A DNA stretch of 64,000 nt. It comes from Bacillus sp. FJAT-26390 (lineage in GTDB: Bacteria > Bacillota > Bacilli > Paenibacillales > Paenibacillaceae). Both the position numbers and the translations under genes were made by a program. The notes beneath the pieces were generated by a model. The model searched no databases, was not told where the DNA came from, and worked only from the letters and a program-made list of their open reading frames with translations. Positions 1 to 8,629 of the stretch are shown here, in pieces (position 1 is the stretch's first letter; each line of letters begins with the position of its first letter). Location of the stretch: the NCBI RefSeq assembly GCF_001682865.1, contig NZ_MAQX01000001.1, positions 1,121,290 through 1,185,289 of the forward strand. Reading direction: 5' to 3'.

Positions 1-1
1 G

Positions 2-715
2 CAGCTTCACGAGCCTATCATGGAGCCGGCCGGCGAATGCAAATCCAACTTTACGCTCTTTAAGGAATTAGCGCTTAAGCTAGGCTTCGAGCCCGAGGTA
101 TTTGACATTTCTGAGGAGCAAATGATTAACGAAGCGCTCGACGGCAATCATAACCCGTTCCTTCAAGGCATTACATTTGATGAGCTGAAAAAAAATACGT
201 GGATGAAAGCCGGAAACCATCAGCTCCCTCCGCTTACGTCCATCATTCCAACGGCTTCCGGCAAAATCGAGCTATACTCAGAAGCCATGCTTCAAAACGG
301 CTTGCCTCCTGTACCGCAATATACGCCGTTGCGAGAGCCGGAAACGTATCCGTTTCTGCTGACGACTGGTCCAAACCACAGCTTCATCAATTCGACGTTC
401 GCCAATCAGGAACGTTTGCAAAAGCTTGAAAAGGAACCTTTGCTTCACATGCATCACGAAAATGCAGAAGCGCTTGGCCTTTCGGACGGAGAACGCGTAA
501 AAATCCGAAACGATCGCGGCGAGGTGGAAATGACCGTGCGAATCGGCAGCGATGTGCTGCCAGGCGTACTCGTTACGCAAGGCTTATGGTGGGACGATGA
601 ACGCAAAGGGCATCAAGCAGTCAATTCGCTTACTCCCCAGCGGTTAGCAGACATGGGCGGCGGAGCTACCTTCTTTTCCAACCGTGTGGAAGTGTTGAAA
701 TTAAATCAAACCTAA
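2..715 (+). CDS. Molybdopterin oxidoreductase, C-terminal part (5' end outside window)
   Basis: Reading frame open from the first bases of the window, so only the last ~237 residues are present. The end of the large catalytic subunit of a Mo-bis-MGD oxidoreductase is recognisable: a LLTTGPNHSFINSTFANQ stretch opens the C-terminal molydop-binding beta-barrel domain, followed by HHENAEALGLSDGERVKIRNDRG, the usual pterin-contacting segment (shown here as key residues HxxNAxxLGLxDGxxV). The family oxidises or reduces small substrates (formate, nitrate, polysulfide) and hands electrons to Fe-S partners. The catalytic Cys/Sec region lies upstream, so the substrate cannot be assigned. An intrinsic terminator follows 16 bases after the stop, so it is the last gene of its unit. 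Confidence 0.85.
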   Translation, partial: QLHEPIMEPAGECKSNFTLFKELALKLGFEPEVFDISEEQMINEALDGNHNPFLQGITFDELKKNTWMKAGNHQLPPLTSIIPTASGKIELYSEAMLQNGLPPVPQYTPLREPETYPFLLTTGPNHSFINSTFANQERLQKLEKEPLLHMHHENAEALGLSDGERVKIRNDRGEVEMTVRIGSDVLPGVLVTQGLWWDDERKGHQAVNSLTPQRLADMGGGATFFSNRVEVLKLNQT

Positions 716-731
716 ATGCTGCTGCAAGTGA

Positions 732-771
732 AAAAAACCTGAGATCCTTTTACGAGGAATTCAGGTTTTTT
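732..771. terminator. Bidirectional intrinsic terminator
   Basis: The arms at 732-742 (AAAAAACCTGA) and 761-771 (TCAGGTTTTTT) are perfectly complementary. It separates the molybdopterin oxidoreductase gene from the convergent SDR gene and has an A/T tract on both sides. Confidence 0.85.
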
Positions 772-792
772 CTGCTATGCTGGTTCATGGAA

Positions 793-1398
793 TTAATAAG
801 AGATGCCAACACGCTCGCGAATAAACGTATTGTTCAAATAAGCGGCAACCGCAAGCTCTGCGGTATCGGCAAAAGATATTTGCGAGCCTCCTGTTGGCAG
901 CACGTCTTTCCGTACGCGATATTCACCTTTTTGCTCCAAAGAAACAAGTCTCGTTGGGCAAATAATCGTCCACTGCAAATCGGATCGAGATAATGCAGCG
1001 TAAACCTGTTCATGCTCTTTGGCGGCATCGTGATTAACCCTTTTGTTTTCGGTCGACTGGTATCTTAACAACTCAGGCTGCAGCTCGCTCTGCAAAATGC
1101 CGGCAGTTCCAATCGTGACTAGCCTGCTGAGCTTTAACTTCTGCATTGCAGCGATTACATGCTCCATTCCACGAATAAGCGTACCGTTGCCTTCCGTGTT
1201 CAAGGAGCAAATTACGCCATCGACGCCTGTCATCGCCTCGAGCACGTCTTGTTCATTTCGAACGTCGCCAAGGTAGCTCCCTGGCCCCAACTGCTCAGGC
1301 AAGCGTACGAAAAGCCTCATTTGAATCTCCTTTTCTTCCAATATTCGCCGAATATGTTGACCGGTACTTCCGGTTGAACCAATAAGAAGCAGCTTCAT
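793..1398 (-). CDS. NAD(P)-binding SDR / NmrA-like protein
   Basis: A 201-residue atypical short-chain dehydrogenase. The N-terminal KLLLIGSTGSTGQHI carries the GxxGxxG dinucleotide-binding loop (residues ~7-13). An acidic LGDV turn and a VDGVICSLNT strand follow, as in NAD(P)H-binding, NmrA-like or biliverdin-reductase-B-like proteins. No clear YxxxK catalytic pair is visible, consistent with this divergent group, so it may be a reductase or a redox-sensing binding protein. It starts at an ATG after an AAAAGGGG Shine-Dalgarno and appears to be monocistronic, ending at the shared terminator at 732-771. Confidence 0.75.
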   Translation of the reverse strand: MKLLLIGSTGSTGQHIRRILEEKEIQMRLFVRLPEQLGPGSYLGDVRNEQDVLEAMTGVDGVICSLNTEGNGTLIRGMEHVIAAMQKLKLSRLVTIGTAGILQSELQPELLRYQSTENKRVNHDAAKEHEQVYAALSRSDLQWTIICPTRLVSLEQKGEYRVRKDVLPTGGSQISFADTAELAVAAYLNNTFIRERVGISY

Positions 1399-1486
1399 GT
1401 GATATATAACCCCTTTTAGATGATCATCGTTCCGTCATGTGTTCTGCTTCAATCATTCCTTAGATGAGCTGAAATGTAAAGAAGTA

Positions 1487-1534
1487 TAAAAAAAGAAGCT
1501 GCCTCCCATGGTCAATAACCAGGGGGGCAGCCTC
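1487..1534 (-). terminator. Intrinsic terminator of the GNAT gene
   Basis: On the minus strand a long GC-rich stem (GGCTGCCCCCCTGG pairing with CCATGGGAGGCAGC) is followed by a run of T. It lies 14 bases after the acetyltransferase stop codon. Confidence 0.85.
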
Positions 1535-1547
1535 ATTCACGTCGTTC

Positions 1548-2084
1548 TCAAACCGTTTGGCTTGATTGATTAGATAAATAGCTCTCATACAAAGCTGGGC
1601 TAACGATCTTTCTTAAGAGATGCATCGGGCCGTCGCCGTTATTGAAGTCGAACACATGAATGCGCTCATAGCCTCTGCGTTCATACATAGGAAGCAGCCA
1701 AGGATGCTTCTCAGCGGTTGCCAGCGTGACGGCTGCTGCTCCTACCTTGCCTTGGATAATGTTTTGCTCTACCCAAGTCAACAGCTTGTCGCCCAATCCG
1801 GAACCTTGGTAAGCGGGATCTACGGCAAACCACTTCACGAATGGAAAGTCGGTAACCGCCTTTACCTCTTCGCCTTTCGATAGCGTAATCGTCGCGGCAA
1901 TTACGCCGTCAACCTCAAGGACATAACATTCGTTATTTTTGATGTTATCCTGAATTAGTGCCAAATCTGCATGGGCAGCAGGCCAGCTAAGCTCCAGCTC
2001 CCTGATTGTGACATATGCCTCATAAGTAACGTGCAGCAGCCTCTCTGCATCCTCAATAGTAGCTAAACGATACACTTCGCTCAT
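1548..2084 (-). CDS. GNAT family N-acetyltransferase
   Basis: 178 residues with a complete GNAT fold signature. Motif A is VDPAYQGSGLGDKLL (residues ~92-106, acetyl-CoA pyrophosphate loop Q-x-x-G-x-G/A). Motif B ends in MYERRGYERIHVFDF. The ~30 N-terminal residues (YRLATIEDAERLLHVTYEAY) are the usual first helix. The substrate cannot be inferred. The ATG is preceded by a GAGGTG Shine-Dalgarno and the gene has its own terminator. Confidence 0.8.
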   Translation of the reverse strand: MSEVYRLATIEDAERLLHVTYEAYVTIRELELSWPAAHADLALIQDNIKNNECYVLEVDGVIAATITLSKGEEVKAVTDFPFVKWFAVDPAYQGSGLGDKLLTWVEQNIIQGKVGAAAVTLATAEKHPWLLPMYERRGYERIHVFDFNNGDGPMHLLRKIVSPALYESYLSNQSSQTV

Positions 2085-2232
2085 CTATTTCACCTCTGCG
2101 CCGAATGGTAGGTTCATCAAAGCCAATATTATCTATCGGATTTGTATGTATTATACTTTACCATCCCATTCGCTCGGCAGCCAATAGAGATTTTCTATCG
2201 ATCGATTAAGAAAAAGAATGAATCCGCTCGTC

Positions 2233-3201
2233 CTATTTGAGTTCGTCTACGATACAAGCAGGTGTTTGTCCTGTTAGCGCACTGACTAAATTTTGCGCTG
2301 CGAGCATCGCCATATCGAATCTCGTTTGGGTTGTAGCAGAGCCGATATGCGGCAGCGTCAACACGTTTGCCATAGTTAGAAACGGATGATCGGCATCGAT
2401 TGGCTCCTTCTCATAGACATCCAGACCGGCAGCTGCGATCGATCCTGACTGAAGCGCTTCAATTAATGCCTGTTCATCTACGGTTTGGCCACGGGAGATA
2501 TTAATAAAAATCGAGCTTGGTTTCATTATATTAAACTCGTTTTGTCCAATTAGCTTGTTCGTTGCTGCCGTTAAAGGCGCTAGCAGCACAACAAAGTCCG
2601 AGGAAGCGAGCAGCTCATGCAATTCTGAATACTTAACGCCAAGCTTCTCTTCAGCTTCCGGCTTCCGGCTCCGATTGTAATAGACTACTTCCATATCAAA
2701 ACCAAACTTAGCGCGCCGCGCAACGGCTTCGCCGATCCGGCCCATGCCGATGATGCCAAGCTTGGCATGATGAACATCTGTGCCGAACAGCTTGATGCCG
2801 TCGCCTGACTTCCATTGTCCGTCTTTCACGTAGCGGTCAAGCTCGGCAACGCGTCTTGCTGTTCCCAGTATGAGAGCGAACGCCAGATCCGCAACCGTAT
2901 CGTTTAATACATGAGGCGTATTCGTTCCGATAATACCCCGTTCCTTCATGGCTGCAAGGTCAAAATGGTTGTACCCTACGCTTATGCTGCTGACTACCTT
3001 AAGATGAGGAGCATGCTCCAGCAATTCGGCATCAATTTTCATGCCTGCTGTCAGCAGCCCGCTCGCTTTAGCGAGTTTTTCGTGCAGCAACGTACGCGGG
3101 ATTGGAGCCGCTTCTTCCCACTTATCGATAATGCAATGCTCGGCTATGTATGCCTCTACCTCTGCTGGCACTTTGCGATCAATAAAAACAGTTGGTTTCA
3201 T
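2233..3201 (-). CDS. D-isomer-specific 2-hydroxyacid dehydrogenase (glyoxylate/hydroxypyruvate/2-ketogluconate reductase type)
   Basis: 322 residues, full family length. It reduces 2-keto acids to D-2-hydroxy acids with NAD(P)H. The Rossmann loop GMGRIG is at ~152-157. The catalytic triad of the family is present: Arg237 in NISRG, Glu266 in DVYEKEP and His285 in LPHIGSATT. The substrate-loop SVGYNHFDL matches the GyxR/GhrB branch rather than PGDH or formate dehydrogenase. NRSRKP after the second strand (basic residues) suggests NADPH. A GAGAGGAGAA Shine-Dalgarno precedes the ATG. It is probably a single-gene unit, since aroC upstream has its own hairpin. Confidence 0.85.
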   Translation of the reverse strand: MKPTVFIDRKVPAEVEAYIAEHCIIDKWEEAAPIPRTLLHEKLAKASGLLTAGMKIDAELLEHAPHLKVVSSISVGYNHFDLAAMKERGIIGTNTPHVLNDTVADLAFALILGTARRVAELDRYVKDGQWKSGDGIKLFGTDVHHAKLGIIGMGRIGEAVARRAKFGFDMEVVYYNRSRKPEAEEKLGVKYSELHELLASSDFVVLLAPLTAATNKLIGQNEFNIMKPSSIFINISRGQTVDEQALIEALQSGSIAAAGLDVYEKEPIDADHPFLTMANVLTLPHIGSATTQTRFDMAMLAAQNLVSALTGQTPACIVDELK

Positions 3202-3246
3202 TCACATTCTCCTCTCGGCTTATGTCATCTATAAGCATATCATAAG

Positions 3247-3307
3247 AAGAGGGAAGCGCGTGCTGCCCGCAAGAAGTTAATCTTGGCTGGCAGACGGCTT
3301 CCCTCTG
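3247..3307 (-). terminator. Terminator-like hairpin after aroC
   Basis: The arms AGAGGGAAGC (3248-3257) and GCTTCCCTCT (3297-3306), with an inner CTGCC/GGCAG pairing, lie between the aroC stop and the 2-hydroxyacid dehydrogenase start. The T tract on the minus strand is short. Confidence 0.5.
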
Positions 3308-3311
3308 TCAT

Positions 3312-4367
3312 TCATTCATGCATAGCAGCTTGACGCTTGATAAGATCCTCGACTACGATGCAAGCCATCGCTTCGACGACGGGAATAATACGCGGACAAA
3401 TACATGGATCATGGCGGCCAATCGTTTCGATCTGTTTTTCCTGTCCATAAATATCAATGGTGTTCTGCGGTAGAGAAATGGAAGAGGTTGGCTTAACCGC
3501 AATCCGAAATACAATCTCTTCTCCCGTGCTAATGCCGCCAATAATGCCGCCCGCATGATTGGTTAAAAATCCGTCTTTGCTCATCTCGTCATTATGCTCG
3601 CTGCCCAGCATCTCAGCCGCCGCAAATCCGGCGCCGAATTCGATGCCTTTTACCGCGCCAATCGACAGCATCGCCTTCGCAAGCTCGGCGTCCAGCTTGT
3701 CAAATACGGGCTCGCCAATTCCTGGCTTTACCCCTCTAATTCTGCATTCCACGATACCGCCGCAGCTATCTCCCACCGACGCCAAATGCTCGATTTTCTC
3801 AATCATACGCTTAGCCGCTTCCGGGTCACAAGCACGAACCGCATTTTTCTCAATTTCGTCCTCATGGAACGTTTCGCATTTGATGCCGCCAATTTCCGTC
3901 GTGTATGCGACAACGCTAATGCCTTTATTTTCGAGAAGCTTGCGTGCTACCGCGCCGCCAGCAACACGTCCCGCTGTCTCTCTACCCGAAGCTCTCCCGC
4001 TTCCGCGGTGATCGCGCAGGCCGTATTTCTGCAAATACGTATAATCCGCGTGGCCTGGGCGAAAAGAGTATTGAATATCGCTATAGGCATCAGGCCTCAT
4101 ATCTTTGTTGTGAAGCATAATAAAAAGCGGTGTTCCCGTCGTTTTTCCTTCGAACATGCCTGAAAGGATGCTGATAATATCATATTCCTTGCGCGGCGAA
4201 GTTACTGAGGACTGACCGGGTTTTCTTCGATCCATTTGTGTTTGAATATATTGTTCATCCAGCTCGACGCCTGGCGTCACGCCATCTACGATGACGCCTA
4301 CCGCTTCGCCATGCGACTCGCCAAAGGTTGTTATTTTAAAGCTGCTGCCGTATGTGCTTCCTGCCAT
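3312..4367 (-). CDS. aroC: Chorismate synthase
   Basis: Catalyses the FMNH2-dependent anti-1,4-elimination of phosphate from EPSP to give chorismate, the last step of the shikimate pathway. The family signatures are all visible: FGESHG near the N-terminus, SFRPGHADYTYLQKYG and RGSGRASGRETAGRVAGGAVA in the middle, GGISTGEEI, and GRHDPCICPRIIPV near the end. The 351-residue length is the shorter type, without the extension of the ~390-residue Bacillus AroC. It stands alone, with no aroB/aroH neighbours, and is transcribed divergently from a LysR gene. A GGGAGGAAC Shine-Dalgarno precedes the ATG. Confidence 0.93.
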   Translation of the reverse strand: MAGSTYGSSFKITTFGESHGEAVGVIVDGVTPGVELDEQYIQTQMDRRKPGQSSVTSPRKEYDIISILSGMFEGKTTGTPLFIMLHNKDMRPDAYSDIQYSFRPGHADYTYLQKYGLRDHRGSGRASGRETAGRVAGGAVARKLLENKGISVVAYTTEIGGIKCETFHEDEIEKNAVRACDPEAAKRMIEKIEHLASVGDSCGGIVECRIRGVKPGIGEPVFDKLDAELAKAMLSIGAVKGIEFGAGFAAAEMLGSEHNDEMSKDGFLTNHAGGIIGGISTGEEIVFRIAVKPTSSISLPQNTIDIYGQEKQIETIGRHDPCICPRIIPVVEAMACIVVEDLIKRQAAMHE

Positions 4368-4416
4368 TACTTGTTCCTCCCTGGACTATGCTTTGACGCA
4401 TTCGTATGATGTCCAT

Positions 4417-4454
4417 TATAATTTTGAAAGTGAAATAAATGAAATCAAAATATA
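4417..4454. promoter_or_regulatory. Inverted repeat in the aroC-lysR divergent promoter region
   Basis: TATAATTTTGA (4417-4427) faces TCAAAATATA (4445-4454), an imperfect inverted repeat with 17 bases between the arms. A TATAAT-like -10 for aroC overlaps the left arm on the minus strand. A LysR binding site at this spot is inferred from the position only. Confidence 0.45.
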
Positions 4455-4483
4455 GACTTGTTGACATAGAGAGGATTGATATC

Positions 4484-5362
4484 ATGCAAATGAACATGGA
4501 GTGGTATCGCATATTTTTGCATACGGCAAAATTAGGCAATTTGACAAAAGCCGCGCAGGAGCTTCATATTACGCAGCCTTCGGTCAGCTATGCCATAAAG
4601 CAATTGGAAGCCCAGCTTGAGGTCAAGCTGTTTGACCGGCTGTCCAAAGGCGTGAAGCTTACGCCGGAAGGCGAAGAGGTGCTTGGATATGTTGAAAAAT
4701 CTTTCACTGCGCTTCAAGCGGGCGAGCACAGGCTGCAATCTCTAAAAAATCTTTCCGCCGGCGAGCTCCGAATCGGCGCAAGCGGTCCTATTATTAAGCA
4801 TTTGCTTCTGCCCCTGCTTGATACCTTTCATGCTGATCATCCTGCCGTACGCATTCGGCTCTCCCAAGGGAAAACATCGGATATTCGGGCACGGTTAAAA
4901 GCCGGCCAGATTGATATTGGGCTTGTTCATATGCCTACTTCTGATCATGAACTGGACGTTCATCACCTTACAGATATTCAGAGCTGCTTCGTGGCAGGAC
5001 AAGCCTACCAGCAGTATTCGAATGAACCTTTAACGGCGCTGGCGCTTTCCCGCATTCCGCTTCTTCTGCTCTCGGAGGGAAGCAGTACAAGAGCATTTGT
5101 CGAGCAGTGGTTCACCGCCCAAGGTGTGCAAGCCGAGGCCGATATGGAGCTTAGCAGCATGGACATGCTTATTGAGCTTGCCGGACGAGGCTACGGAGCT
5201 GCGTTCGTCACGCAATCGTTCGTCAAGGAAGAACTGGACAGCGGAAAGCTGCTGCAATTGTGTACGATTCAGCCGATTCCCAATCGCTCCGTCGGCTTTG
5301 CCATCCGCCGTGACAGCTCCTTGCCGTTAGTCGCCAGCCGTTTTCTCGAGCTTCTCCGCTAA
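4484..5362 (+). CDS. LysR family transcriptional regulator
   Basis: 292 residues from the chosen start. The N-terminal winged HTH (WYRIFLHTAKLGNLTKAAQELHITQPSVSYAIKQLE) is followed by the LysR substrate-binding domain (GELRIGASGPIIKHLLLPLL onward, two alpha/beta lobes). An in-frame ATG exists 45 bases upstream at 4439, but the ATG at 4484 sits 9 bases after AGAGAGG and matches the usual 5-residue lead before the first helix. It is divergent from aroC, so autoregulation and control of aroC are likely but unproven. A bidirectional terminator follows 5 bases after the stop. Confidence 0.88.
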   Translation: MQMNMEWYRIFLHTAKLGNLTKAAQELHITQPSVSYAIKQLEAQLEVKLFDRLSKGVKLTPEGEEVLGYVEKSFTALQAGEHRLQSLKNLSAGELRIGASGPIIKHLLLPLLDTFHADHPAVRIRLSQGKTSDIRARLKAGQIDIGLVHMPTSDHELDVHHLTDIQSCFVAGQAYQQYSNEPLTALALSRIPLLLLSEGSSTRAFVEQWFTAQGVQAEADMELSSMDMLIELAGRGYGAAFVTQSFVKEELDSGKLLQLCTIQPIPNRSVGFAIRRDSSLPLVASRFLELLR

Positions 5363-5367
5363 TGGCA

Positions 5368-5401
5368 AAGAGCCTCTCCGCATGCAGAGAGACTCTTCTT
5401 T
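5368..5401. terminator. Bidirectional terminator between lysR and namA
   Basis: AAGAGCCTCTC (5368-5378) pairs with GAGAGACTCTT (5387-5397) with one mismatch, followed by CTTTT on the plus side. It serves two convergent genes. Confidence 0.8.
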
Positions 5402-5412
5402 TCTATCTCATA

Positions 5413-6435
5413 TTATGCTCTGCCGTATTGCTTCGGCGGCGTTACTTCGCCTTTAACGGCTTGTATCGCATGAATGGCCCAGTACGGATCACGCAGCATA
5501 CCGCGGGCTACCGCTACCAAGTCCGCATCTTCACTTGCAATGGTTGCTTCAGCCAGCTTCGGATCTTCCAGCATGCCAACGGCAATAACCGGAACGTTTA
5601 AAGCTTGCTTGATTGCACGGGCAAATGGTACCTGATAACCAGGATAATTGCCAGGCTTACGCGTCCCAGCCGGTCCTTCGCCGCCTGTTGATACGTGGAA
5701 CACATCGACGCCTGCTTCAAGGTACTGCTTGCTCAGTTCAATGCTGTGGCTAAGATCATAGCCGTTATCCATATATTCGATAGCTGAAATTCGCAAAATA
5801 AGCGGCATATCTGCCGGCATCTCGCTTTTCACCGCTTGGATGACTTCAATGCCGAACTTCGCATAATTTTGCCCATACTCATCTTCGCGGACATTTATGC
5901 CAGGCGATTGGAATTGATGCACCAAGTAGCCGTGAGCGCCGTGGATTTCAATCGTATCGACGCCCGCTTCAACCGCTCTTCTAGCTGCATCCTTAAATTG
6001 GTTCACGATGACTTTGATTTCATCGACAGTAAGCGGCTTAGGCGTTTTGTATTCAGGACCCGCCGAGATCGCCGATGGGCCGACAGGCTGCACCGCGTCT
6101 TCCGCTTTACGTCCGGCGTGCGCAATTTGAATGCCTACTTTTGCGCCATATTTATGTGCTTCATCAATAATTCGTTTAAATGCCGGCACCTGCTCGTCTG
6201 ACCATAATCCAAGATCATGATTTGTGATCCGTCCATCTGGATCAACGTCCGTCATTTCCATTATAATAAGTCCAGCACCGCCAACTGCACGGGATACGTA
6301 GTGCACATAATGCCACTCATTCGGGACACCATCCATCGCATCCACAGAGTATTGGCACATCGGCGCCATAACGATTCTGTTTTTTAGCTCAAGATTTTTG
6401 AGTGTAAAGGGTGTATTTAAATGTTTTACGGTCAT
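5413..6435 (-). CDS. namA: NADPH dehydrogenase, old yellow enzyme family (YqjM-like)
   Basis: An FMN-dependent ene-reductase that uses NADPH to reduce alpha,beta-unsaturated carbonyls and quinones. 340 residues as a single TIM barrel. MAPMCQYS near the N-terminus is the YqjM-class substrate/FMN motif with the redox-tuning Cys. HAGRKA, EIHGAHGYLVHQFQSP (His pair binding substrate oxygen) and VAVARGMLRDPYW complete the family pattern. An upstream in-frame ATG at 6492 is rejected because AAAGGAGAG stands 5 bases before the ATG at 6435. It is divergent from an HxlR regulator with an N-terminal Cys, which suggests induction by electrophiles or quinones. Confidence 0.9.
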   Translation of the reverse strand: MTVKHLNTPFTLKNLELKNRIVMAPMCQYSVDAMDGVPNEWHYVHYVSRAVGGAGLIIMEMTDVDPDGRITNHDLGLWSDEQVPAFKRIIDEAHKYGAKVGIQIAHAGRKAEDAVQPVGPSAISAGPEYKTPKPLTVDEIKVIVNQFKDAARRAVEAGVDTIEIHGAHGYLVHQFQSPGINVREDEYGQNYAKFGIEVIQAVKSEMPADMPLILRISAIEYMDNGYDLSHSIELSKQYLEAGVDVFHVSTGGEGPAGTRKPGNYPGYQVPFARAIKQALNVPVIAVGMLEDPKLAEATIASEDADLVAVARGMLRDPYWAIHAIQAVKGEVTPPKQYGRA

Positions 6436-6600
6436 GCGACTCTCTCCTTTGAGTGATTCTATATTTAGATTTCCTAGCTCTAATGTAACCACAGTTAATC
6501 AATAAAAGAAAGTAGTGATCTTTTTTTCACATAGTTTCCGAAAAGTTACTTTTGTATTATACTTGGGATTATCCATAAAAATAATGAAGGAGCTGGTCCA

Positions 6601-6939
6601 ATGAATGAGCTTAATCCACTCGTTTTAAAGCGTGGAACGCCTGGTGTCCCTTGCGTCATCGGCGACGTGTTGGACATTATCGGCAACAAGTGGACCTTTC
6701 TCATTATTAGAGATCTGCTGGTCGACCATACGCTGCGTTTCAGTGAATTGATGAAATCGCTTGAAGGCATAAGTCCCAAGACGCTGTCGCTTCGATTAAA
6801 GGTCCTTGAAGAGCAGGGCATCGTCAGCCGGACCATTTATCCGGAGGTTCCCCCAAGAGTAGAATACACCATAACGGACAAAGGTAAACGGCTTGAGCCG
6901 GTTTTTATTGAGCTCAAGCGATTCGGGCTTACCTTGTAA
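6601..6939 (+). CDS. HxlR family transcriptional regulator
   Basis: 112 residues, one winged HTH: VIGDVLDIIGNKWTFLIIRDLL, then RFSELMKSLEGISPKTLSLRLKVLEEQGIVSR and the wing RVEYTITDKG. Cys18 lies just before the first helix, the position at which YodB/HypR-type members sense electrophiles or disulfide stress. This, and the divergent old yellow enzyme gene, suggest a redox or quinone-responsive repressor of namA. That is inference. The AAGGAG Shine-Dalgarno is 9 bases from the ATG. Confidence 0.88.
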   Translation: MNELNPLVLKRGTPGVPCVIGDVLDIIGNKWTFLIIRDLLVDHTLRFSELMKSLEGISPKTLSLRLKVLEEQGIVSRTIYPEVPPRVEYTITDKGKRLEPVFIELKRFGLTL

Positions 6940-6956
6940 AAAACTTATCTCGCCAA

Positions 6957-6988
6957 AAAAAGTCTCTACCTCGCAGGTAGAGACTTTT
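6957..6988. terminator. Bidirectional intrinsic terminator
   Basis: AGTCTCTACC (6961-6970) and GGTAGAGACT (6976-6985) form a perfect stem, with A and T tracts outside. It is shared by the HxlR gene and the convergent lipoprotein remnant. Confidence 0.9.
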
Positions 6989-7001
6989 CGTTGTTAGACA
7001 T

Positions 7002-7308
7002 CTACATTACGTTTTTTAAATAATCCAGCAAGTTAAGCACGATCTTCAGCGCTTCCGCACGCGTTGCAAATTCTCCCGGCGCAAATCGATTATTTCCTCT
7101 GCCATGGATTAGTTTATGGTTGCCTGCCCGGAATGTATGATCAGGATATCTTCTGTGCAGAAGCTTCTTAAGGTTTTTTGAATAGTATAGCGCCCGGGAA
7201 TCGATAGGAAGAGCGCGCTTCGCCATTTCTAATGACTCTCTAGCGGTCCGGAGCCGAGCATGCAGCCGGCAGCAAACACAATAAAATGACGATCATCCCT
7301 TTTTTCAT
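7002..7308 (-). pseudogene. Frameshifted small lipoprotein with an SLH-like domain
   Basis: Two frames make one plausible protein. Frame one starts at an ATG at 7308 behind AGGAGG and encodes MKKGMIVILLCLLPAACSAP, a lipoprotein signal with a PAAC lipobox. It hits a stop after two more codons. The second frame (entered near 7245, first ATG at 7226) continues to 7002 and ends in RGNNRFAPGEFATRAEALKI, which resembles the last part of an S-layer homology domain (FxP...TRAE). One missing or extra base near 7245 would join them. It is either a recent pseudogene or a sequencing error. The product would be a ~100-residue surface lipoprotein. Confidence 0.6.
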
Positions 7309-7450
7309 ATAAGCCCTCCTCGATGTACGTTCGCTTCATATTGGCTTCTAGCAATAAAAGGTTCGGAAAATGTTATCGGTTGAATTTTCGGGTAAAGTCA
7401 ACTATAATATAGTATGGTTTTTATTTGTTTACCGGAAAGGAAAGACTACG

Positions 7451-8350
7451 ATGAGCGACGCTAATCCATATCGAATTTTATTGTATTATAAATTTGTAGC
7501 CGTACCTGATGCAGAGCAATTTGCTGCTGAGCATCTTGCATATTGCAAGCAATTAAATGTGAAGGGCCGTATCCTTATTGCCGATGAAGGCATTAACGGC
7601 ACGCTCTCAGGCACTGTTGAGCAAACGGAGCAATACATGGCGCATTTGCGTGCCAACCCGCTATTTGCGGACATCGTATTCAAGATCGATGAAGCCGACC
7701 AGCATGCTTTCAAAAAAATATTTGTCCGATACAAGAAAGAGCTTGTTACGCTTCGTTATGACAAGCCGTTGGATCCGAACACGCTAAGCGGCACTCGTCT
7801 ATCTCCTAAAGAGTTTCACGAATATTTGCAAAGAGAAGATGTCATCGTGCTGGATGGCCGAAGCGACTACGAATATGACCTCGGACATTTCCGCAATGCG
7901 ATTAGACCTGATTTGGAAACGTTCAAGGAATTTCCGGAATGGCTTCGCGCGAACATGGCGGAGTTTAAGGACAAGCCGATTCTTACGTACTGTACTGGCG
8001 GAATCCGCTGTGAGAAGCTCACAGGCGTCATGATGAGCGAGGGTTTCAGTGACGTGTATCAATTAGAAGGCGGCATTGTCACCTACGGCAAGGATGAGGA
8101 AGTGCAAGGCAAGCTGTTTGACGGCAAATGCTACGTCTTTGATGAGCGAACTTCCGTTGTGATCAATCAAACGGATGAAGCGGTAGTCGTTGGCAAATGC
8201 CACCACTGCCAGCAGCCGGCAGACACGTACATTAACTGTGCGGATGATTCCTGCCACCTTCAGCATATCGTATGCGAAGAATGCCAAGAAACCAAACATG
8301 GCTTCTGCTCTACTGCATGCGAGGAACATGTTGTCAGCGTAAATGCTTAA
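7451..8350 (+). CDS. trhO: tRNA uridine(34) hydroxylase, rhodanese family
   Basis: Makes 5-hydroxyuridine at the wobble position of tRNA. 299 residues. The N-terminal acylphosphatase-like domain (RILLYYKFVAV...GRILIADEGINGTLSGT) is followed by a rhodanese domain with the catalytic loop YCTGGIRCEKLTG, the TrhO (YceA/YbfQ) form. A Cys-rich C-terminus (CHHCQ...CADDSC...CEECQ...CSTAC) is a likely zinc-binding tail. A frame-open ATG at 7370 is rejected; ATG 7451 follows GGAAAGGAAAGA. It is monocistronic with a strong terminator. Confidence 0.93.
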   Translation: MSDANPYRILLYYKFVAVPDAEQFAAEHLAYCKQLNVKGRILIADEGINGTLSGTVEQTEQYMAHLRANPLFADIVFKIDEADQHAFKKIFVRYKKELVTLRYDKPLDPNTLSGTRLSPKEFHEYLQREDVIVLDGRSDYEYDLGHFRNAIRPDLETFKEFPEWLRANMAEFKDKPILTYCTGGIRCEKLTGVMMSEGFSDVYQLEGGIVTYGKDEEVQGKLFDGKCYVFDERTSVVINQTDEAVVVGKCHHCQQPADTYINCADDSCHLQHIVCEECQETKHGFCSTACEEHVVSVNA

Positions 8351-8360
8351 GCAAGAACAT

Positions 8361-8398
8361 AAAAGCCGTGCTTCGATGATGAAGCACGGCTTTGTTTT
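8361..8398. terminator. Intrinsic terminator of trhO
   Basis: AAAGCCGTGCTTC (8362-8374) pairs perfectly with GAAGCACGGCTTT (8381-8393) and is followed by GTTTT. It is bidirectional. Confidence 0.92.
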
Positions 8399-8434
8399 GG
8401 CATCACAGGGATCAACATCGAGATTTTGGGCTGC

Positions 8435-8629
8435 TCAAGCCTTAAATCGCTGCTTCATTGCGGAGATCACATATACGGCAAAAGGAAACAGCAAAAAACC
8501 GGTAATAATATAAAACGTTCCGGCTCTCGCGATGAATCCCCCCACCATCTGAAAATCTTTGGCAGCCAAAACGTGCACAGCAGCATAAGCCAGCATAATG
8601 GCATGATAAGCACTTCCGGTTTCGTTAAT
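8435..8629 (-). pseudogene. Remnant of a germinant-receptor B-subunit permease, C-terminus
   Basis: An open stretch of 64 residues without a start. It is very hydrophobic and ends in GTFYIITGFLLFPFAVYVIS followed by a basic tail (MKQRFKA). The final membrane helix and tail align by eye with the end of the intact GerAB-type permease encoded at 44539-45633 (AFYLFVPIPILLLMLTKWKKR). It lies directly downstream of the GerC-type remnant, which fits the gerK order A-C-B. Homology to GerAB is probable but weak because so little is left. Confidence 0.45.
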
